Origin: Gyromitra esculenta
Lineage: Eukaryota > Ascomycota > Pezizomycetes > Pezizales > Discinaceae
DNA length: 64,000 bases
Assembly (NCBI GenBank): GCA_038503075.1
Contig: JBCAML010000001.1
Coordinates: forward strand, 1,922,001-1,986,000
Direction: 5' to 3'
In this document: piece after piece, positions 57,523 through 64,000 of the stretch
Layout of the letters: each line of letters starts with the position of its first letter
Position numbering within the stretch: position 1 is the first letter of the stretch
Program-made: the position numbers and the translations under genes
Notes under the pieces: model-generated
What the model was told of the DNA's origin: nothing
Databases searched by the model: none
The model's input: the letters and a program-made list of their open reading frames with translations, nothing else

Positions 57523-58754
57523 ATGGTAGTCCCAAGAATCCCTTACACCCTTCCTTTCCCTCCTCCGAAAATCCGTCCGTCCAATGCCACCTCGCTACCC
57601 GCTGCGATCGCCGCTGTAACAGATTTCTTGCAGTCGCGAAATACTGTACTACTTACTGGTGCAGGCATATCGGTCGAGAGTGGCCTGGCGGACTACAGGG
57701 GCGAGAAAGGGACTTATCGGATCAATCAAAAATACAGACCTATATTTTTTGCCGAGTTCACGGGAAACCATGAGTCACGGAAAAGGTGTGTATTGCTTCC
57801 TGGGAATTGAATATATCCAAGGCCTATCAGCTCACTGCGGATAGGTACTGGGCGAGAAGTTTCCTCGGGTGGCCAATGATGGAAAACGTACGGCCGAACA
57901 GGACTCACGCAGCTATATCACGGCTTGGTGAACTTGGTCTTGTGTCGCACGTCATAACCCAGAGTATGCATATTTCGCCCTTCCATACCGGCAGGTGGAG
58001 TTAATCTATTGATATCGCAGATGTCGATTCTCTCCATCATATATGCCACCCGAAGCTGTCGACAATCGAACTCCATGGCACTCTGCGAACCTTAACTTGC
58101 CTCACCTGCCATTCCCCTTATCCGCGAACTAAGTTTCAGCAGACCTTGGCCCGTTTAAACCCCAAATGGGCCGAGTTTCTGAAAACTGCAATGGAGGCTG
58201 GAATCTTCGAAGATGACGCGCGCCGCGAAAGCATTAAGAACCCAGACGGGGACGTTGAAGTACCCGGCACACCATATAGCCAGTTCCGATACCCTCCGTG
58301 TCCGAAATGCCTCGAGGAGAGCCCTCGTGGTTCGGTATTAGTCGATAGCGAAGGAGCTCATATGCCAAACCCTGGTGGCCTAACGCAAGCCATACTAAAG
58401 CCAAGCATCATCTTCTTCGGAGAGTCCGTATCAGAAATAGCAAAGAAAGAGGCAGAGATAGCAATCGAGAACGCCACCAATGTTCTAGTGCTTGGAAGTA
58501 GTTTGGCAACATACTCGGCATGGAGGCTAGCTAAGGCTGCGCATGAGAAGGGGATTGGTGTTGGTATTGTGAATTTGGGTGGTGTTAGGGGCGAAGACAT
58601 TTTTTTTGCTGACGGGGCAAAAGGTGCAAGAGTTCGGATTGAGTTTTCTGTTAGTGATGTTTTGGGTGGAGTTGTGAGGGAAGTTTCTGGGGCACACCTG
58701 GCGACAGAGGCCGAGAGTGTAAGAGGGCTTGGTGTAGTCGGCCTTGGTGGATAG
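57523..58754 (+). CDS. SIRT4-like NAD-dependent protein deacylase (class II sirtuin)
   Basis: Three exons: 57523-57785, 57845-57963 and 58021-58754, giving 371 residues. Sirtuins remove acyl groups from lysine using NAD. The Rossmann motif VLLTGAGISVESGLADYRG, TQNVDSLHH and the catalytic His in IELHGTLRTL are intact, as is NAD-site GSSLATYSAW. Zinc ligands are CLTC and, after a long insert, CPKC. RYWARSFLGWP and the GGVRGE near the end fit the SIRT4-like class II branch; animal SIRT4 is mitochondrial. The start is the first ATG of the frame, MVVPRIPYTLPFPPPKIR. That N-terminus is short and Pro-rich, so mitochondrial targeting is uncertain. Confidence 0.9.
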
Positions 58755-61395
58755 GCATATTGGGATCGTTAGTGTAAAATAGAGACATCTTAGATCAGCA
58801 ACTTTCGGGAGGTAGGAGTGGGGAAGTTCTGATTTCGGATTATGAGTGAGAGACCGAAACGGTATATATGTTGATCTGGAATGAATACTCTGTGAATACA
58901 TGATACTCTAGAAAGGCCTTCATCTCAAAACTTATATTGGCACTTCGATTATGTTACATAGAGGAGTATGTGGTGAATATATGTATTATAGGTGAACACC
59001 ATAAAGAAACCCACTTCAGTGGATTACACTTGTTCATACACAAATAGAAACGAGAATAGACACCCAAAACCTACTGCGAAGGGCACGATTCGTGTCCAAA
59101 CAACCGCTAAACAAAATTCATTTGCCATCTAAAAAAATACTGAAAAAAATACTGTCCTTGGCTGTCGGATAGGTATATGATCCTTTGATGTGATAGCAAA
59201 TTCTAACTTAGAGTAGAGCTTGATGAAGCCACCCATCGTATTCTGCTGCTCACCTGTCATTCTTATTACTAGTCTCTACTCTAATTCAGGCCTCTAAGAG
59301 TTACTCATAGAGTTACTATAGTTGTCATTCAAGTTGTTTTTCTACCAAATATTAGTTGAGAGATCAAGCAAAAAGAGTTATGGAGACAGCGATGGAGAGT
59401 AAGGAACAGGGTTTATTTGATTTTAACGCTGCTGCTGCCCTGAGGCTAACATAGGGTCGAAAGATGATTGGGTGGATAGAAGAAGCTACATGTAGCTCAC
59501 GGGGGTTAGGATAACTTTGCTAGTAGGCACCTGATGTAAGTGTAAAGCCCCAATCGCTTCATTCGTCAATTCCTCTATCTATCGATAGGTTAATCTCTAT
59601 CTTTGGTAAAAAAGAAAAAGGATAGAAGGTACTAGCTGAGGTGGTGAAATTGACGAGAAGTGAACGGGAGGAGTCGAGGCTGGAGAAGGGATTGGAGCTT
59701 TTTTTTTATTTTTAGGTATAATTATATATATAAAAGTAAGAAAGACTAGAAGACTGATATTTAAGCACACTAAGAGTTTTTCGATCTTGTGAGGCATTGG
59801 TTGGTTAAGAGATGAAAAGGATAAGAGGACTGGAGCTCAAAAGCAGGGGGGGGTTTATACTTAGACTGTATTCACGGGCCACGCGTATAGTGGATCCTCA
59901 GAGAAATGGGCATGGGATATTACATGTGGTTCAATAGCGCTATTACATATAATACATGTCTGCACGGGATTGTTCGAAAGATCGAGCATCGACTGAACCT
60001 TTGTTATAAATTAACTGATAGGCTTTGTAATTTAGTATAGATGACTTTGGAGGAAAAATCGTTGTGGTAGACGAGTTACATCTCTCTATAACGGCGTAAC
60101 GGCCCTACGATGGTTTTTTTATAATGCTTGGTGAGAATGACCGGAGCCTTGATCATGAAACATCACGTCGGCCCCGTGTTCTTGGCATAAGATAGATTAG
60201 ATTAGATATCGGCTTGAAGCGGATGACCGGATGACGATACCGAGACAAAACTGCCCCACGCCAGGTGGGGTAAATTCTGCATAAGTAGAAGTCTGCACTG
60301 TCCAAGGGCAGTGTAAGTAATCGTACGATACTTACACTATGCTCAGGGCCTGCTCTGCATGACTGAGGGTTCTCATATATTACCGGAATATCATCCTGAG
60401 GGATACGCTTGCGTCATGTCGGCAAGGAGCACGTGCAGTACCCGGGCTTCTTCGCGGATTCCGGAGGCCAACAGCAACGAAAAATTGAATTTCATAAGCT
60501 TACTATTTCTCCGAGACCGGTCAACCTGCGTGTGGTGGCCGGAAGCGATAGAAGTAAGATCGGAGGTGTGGGAATGATGTAATTAAGCATGGGCCGGATT
60601 GCTATCGTGATATCTAAAGTACGACCGCGGCGATAGCACAGAAATAAAATGAGGGGCGATCATAACGTAGAAGTCTTAAAAAAGTTGCCTGGACAGATAT
60701 TATAGCACCACGTTTTCTTACTGGTCTTCAATCGCCATCAGGTCTCTGACCGGCGGAGACTGACCGGGATTCTTCTAGACTGACATTTCTACGATATATC
60801 CAACGTTGAGTGAGAGTGAAGAGTGATGCCCCGCTCCTAGTCTCAAAACACAGTTTCCGCATATGGAAGTTCAAGCCATGATGCCAAAGATCGAAATATG
60901 TGGCCGTCTCTAACAGCCTGTATTTGCATAGTTTTTACTGATGAAATTTGTCAGTCTTTAAGCTCCAATTGCTGTATGAAAAGCAATACCCGCCTAGGGC
61001 CCCAGGTAGAGAAGAAAATTATTGTGACGTTGTGGTGCGTGATCTGCAAAAAGGAATGGGTTATTCAGCAGCGGCTTTGTGACTTCCCACAAACCCATGC
61101 CAAAAATCGCTGTGCCACCAAAGAAAAAACATAAAAAAGGAAGACACCGTGTATCGGGCTTTATATAATTGTCCTTCTTTTAAACACCCCTCCGCCTTTC
61201 CAAGTCTTCTGTCCTGTCCTAATCGCAAACACACACGCGACCGTTCTCACCCCACCCCAGTACAACTCACCCCACCAAACATTATCAATCAATCCATCGT
61301 TCAATCGCTATTTCAACCAATCAGCCGTACTAGTAAATCACACGGCGCCGAAGAAAATAAGTTAACCTTACAAAATACACGACCGCATAGTCGCA
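58755..61395. other. 2.6-kb gene-free region
   Basis: AT-rich, with frames below 80 codons that do not resemble known proteins. A near-perfect palindrome of about 30 bp (around 60311-60341, CAGTGTAAGTA... TACTTACACT) and a TACATGTA at 59487 occur here. The last 250 bp, pyrimidine- and CA-rich, is the leader of the next gene. Confidence 0.5.
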
Positions 61396-62187
61396 ATGAT
61401 CTCTGGACATCCTAAACTCTACGCTTTCCCCTCCAAGGAGGCCCTTCAGTCAGACCTCTACACTTACGTCCTTCAAGCCCAAGCAGACGCATTCGCGCGC
61501 CACAACAAGTTCAAAGTCGCAGTATCTGGCGGCTCCCTCCCTGCGTACCTCACTTCACAGGAACTCATCAATTCTACCGAGATCGCCTGGGATAAATGGG
61601 AAATCTTCTTTGCTGATGAGCGCGCCGTCCCTCTCGAGCACCCAGACAGCAACTACGCCCTTCTGAAGTCGGAGCTCCTCGATAAGCTTCCTGCATCAGG
61701 CCCAAAACCTACTGTCGTCCCTATTGACACCGAGAAGCTCAACGACACCCAGGAGCTCGCCGATGCGTACGAGCAGGCGCTCGTTAGGTCGTTCGCTGCA
61801 AAGGATTCTGTCAAACTCCCTATGTTCGACTTGCTACTTCTCGGCTGTGGGCCCGATGGCCACACTTGTTCGTTATTCCCAGGACACCCGTTACTACGTG
61901 AGGATGTTGCGTGGGTTGCACCTATCGAAGACTCACCGAAGCCGCCAGCGCGCCGCATCACATTGTCGTTGATGGTCGTGCAGCATGCGCTTAAGATTGC
62001 GTTCGTCGCAACGGGAGCTGGGAAGCAAGATGTACTGAAGAAGATCTTTGATGAGCACCCAGATGTGCATGGTGGTCAAGTATTGCCGTGTGCTCTGGTG
62101 AATAAGAGAGCTGGAGATAAAGTTAGTTGGTTTTGTGACGAGGATGCGGTAAAGGGTGTTGCGTTCCCGAAAAAGAGCTCTTTATAA
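61396..62187 (+). CDS. SOL3: 6-phosphogluconolactonase
   Basis: A single exon of 263 residues. The enzyme hydrolyses 6-phosphogluconolactone in the oxidative pentose phosphate pathway, supplying NADPH and pentoses; it is cytosolic. FKVAVSGGSLPAYL, WEIFFADERAVPLEHPDSNY, LLLGCGPDGHTCSLFPGHPL and RRITLSLMVVQHA are the conserved sugar-phosphate-binding blocks of the SOL/DevB family. Length and motifs are complete. Codon use is strongly C-ending compared with its neighbours, as expected for a well-expressed gene. It is the only intronless gene I call in the window. Confidence 0.96.
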   Translation: MISGHPKLYAFPSKEALQSDLYTYVLQAQADAFARHNKFKVAVSGGSLPAYLTSQELINSTEIAWDKWEIFFADERAVPLEHPDSNYALLKSELLDKLPASGPKPTVVPIDTEKLNDTQELADAYEQALVRSFAAKDSVKLPMFDLLLLGCGPDGHTCSLFPGHPLLREDVAWVAPIEDSPKPPARRITLSLMVVQHALKIAFVATGAGKQDVLKKIFDEHPDVHGGQVLPCALVNKRAGDKVSWFCDEDAVKGVAFPKKSSL

Positions 62188-64000
62188 TTTGGAGAGATGA
62201 TACGGGTCTGTTAGGCTAGAGCAGAAGGCAGGCAGGCTAGGAGAGCAAATTTAGGGCAAATAATTTTTTTCTATATCTTTTCTTTCTTTCATCTTCTCAT
62301 TGGAAACTGAACGACGAGAGTATACCTTCGTCTCTGAAGCGTTGGTATTTACTATGTATTTCTTAAATTCTGGTTTCATGATCCTTTTCCCTTACTCTTA
62401 TTGTTATCATTAGGTCCTGTTCCTGGATTCACGATGTCATGACGGTTCTAGCTAGATCATAGATGGATGGATGGATTTTTCTTTCAGAAAATTAGGATTA
62501 GTTGGAACTTGGGTATTGGCGAGTGAGTAAAGGAACTCTTATCATCTCTTCTATTTTCTCTAGGAGTAGGCTTCTTTTCCACGCTGCTATGTATGTTATT
62601 ATTCTAAAATGATTATTTTCTAGTATATATATTGTACGCGTTGGAGTTAAAAACTTTCGTGATAACCATCACTTCTAAGCTTTTTTTTTTTAACGAGAAA
62701 TGGTCGCTATTTCTTACTCTGATCTACAGCATATCACTACATATCCCGCGGAAAAATCTTGCACAGAAACACTCCCGCTACAGGCAGGTTCCAGGGGGCC
62801 ATTGAAACAAAGCTTTAGTATCTTCATTATTTCACGGGTTCCCGATCACTGTCGTTTTTCTTTACGAATCCGGGATAGAAACTTGTTCACGGCTTCACCC
62901 ACAACCTAGTTAGTCAAATCAATACCAAGGGTTCCATAAACCAATAACCAGGGCTCTTCTCGCCTACGTAATAATCTATATAAAGTATGTGCGACGAGAT
63001 AAACGTTGACCTAACGTCCGCTAACCTCCCGCTGTAGAAATTTTCCTGGGAAGCACAAAAAAGCCTTGTCAACCAAACCAGCGGGTTTACCGGTGATCTA
63101 CTTCTTCGTATCCACGTGGACATCTTCCCCTTGTTGATGGACCACAGTGACGTCACGGAATTCTAGCTGACATAGCTGAGAGCTCGGTTCGAAATATACA
63201 TAAGAAGCCAGATATCAGTTGCCACTATCATTGCCACTGGATATTGTTCTAACGAGCATTTAGGTTAATGAACACTATAGACGATAGCGGAACTGGTCAG
63301 TTAGCGGGCAAGGGGCTGGCTAGCCCAATCCACAGACAGAGGTTTAGGGCTTCATGCTTGTTGCTGCCAAGTTTCCCAACTGACCAGTTCCGCCATCAGG
63401 CTGGGGATGTCTGTAATTACAACGATGAAGAACAGAGCATGAAAATGGGATTGGAGTTACCTCATGGTTTGTGTAGTATATATCTCAAGAATTCTGGGGT
63501 TTCTTATCTCCGGTCTTCCTTCTGAAATTGAGAAACACGGTTGTTGCCAACTACCGAATATCTATGCCAGTACTTTACAGCCCCGTTTCGTGGACCGGCC
63601 GCGCGGGGGTATCCTATTTGGATCATTAATATTCTAGAACTTCTTTTGAGTAATTTTATTTTCGCAAGTCCCTTATGTCATAACAAGTGACATAACCTTA
63701 TTCTTTTCAAAGAAAAAAAGTGCCTCCAGTAAGGCGTGGGGTATAGCTACATCGTACTTTTCTCTATTCTTGAAACTAAATATTGATATTTCTGCGCTGC
63801 CAGGTCTTAGGGAAAAGGTTTTAGAACATTCTACAAGGGTAAGGAAATGAATCAATTGATGCATTAATAGAGGACGTCTGTTGTAAATGTATCATGATAC
63901 ACATTATCCTACACTTTTCCAAAAGTAAATGTGTAAGTAAATGGATCATGTAAGGTATAGTAGGTGAAAAGCATCAGTAACAGTGTAGGTAAATGTGTCA
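62188..64000. other. Right flank without a supported gene
   Basis: The SOL3 3' region, then AT-rich spacer with the foldback element at 63283-63397. The frames present are below 90 codons and match nothing. The last 100 bases repeat AAATGTGT several times imperfectly. Confidence 0.5.
63283..63397. repeat. Foldback element, 115 bp
   Basis: GATAGCGGAACTGGTCAGTT at 63283 is matched by AACTGACCAGTTCCGCCATC ending at 63397, exact over 19 of 20 bases. The arms extend less well inward. Non-coding; a miniature inverted-repeat element is the likely origin. Confidence 0.65.

Noticed and set aside
1..64000. CRISPR arrays, bacterial-type operons or phage genes
   Set aside because: No evenly spaced repeats with unique spacers; spliced eukaryotic genes throughout.

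Overview
The window is chromosomal DNA from a filamentous ascomycete (Pezizomycotina). Genes on both strands are split by many short introns (about 45-110 nt, GT...TAG/CAG). The gene set is fungal: Afi1/MesA-type polarity protein, Los1 exportin, Pho85 kinase, BimB/Cut1-type separase, PL1 pectate lyase. Long AT-rich spacers hold small inverted-repeat elements. I cannot name the species. All exon joins below were built by hand from splice signals, phase and family conservation.

Layout. 1-5.48 kb: no supported gene; three foldback elements. 5.5-19 kb: cdh1 (APC/C activator, -), aspartyl aminopeptidase (+), exportin-T/LOS1 (-), AFI1 (-). 19.9-26.6 kb: separase, 2111 residues in eight exons (+). 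27.2-29.2 kb: TMEM135-like membrane protein (+). 29.2-32.8 kb: spacer with a possible broken gene. 32.9-34.2 kb: secreted pectate lyase (-). 34.2-39.4 kb: no supported gene. 39.4-41.9 kb: HIS1 (+) and a small basic protein (+). 42-46.5 kb: repeat-rich spacer with RPL22 (-) and an intron-containing tRNA-Arg(ACG) (-). 47-49.6 kb: HSP90 (+). 50.4-53 kb: a MYND-finger gene (-, 3' end unresolved), a small secreted orphan (-) and a small two-exon orphan (+). 53.9-58.8 kb: PHO85 (+), a coiled-coil orphan (+) and a SIRT4-like sirtuin (+). 61.4-62.2 kb: 6-phosphogluconolactonase (+), then spacer to the end.

Most genes are housekeeping and there is no sign of a biosynthetic cluster or operon-like unit. 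Cdh1 and separase both act at mitotic exit, and Pho85 is also a cell-cycle kinase, but they are not adjacent and shared regulation is not shown. Pectate lyase and the 158-residue secreted protein are the only clearly accessory, secreted products.

The most unusual observations are: strong enrichment of the palindrome TACATGTA in spacers; two GC-AG introns in the separase gene; a 153-codon stop-free but ATG-free stretch in frame with PHO85; a series of TA-bounded inverted-repeat elements, including an opposed pair around HSP90; and several 12-18 nt coding exons.
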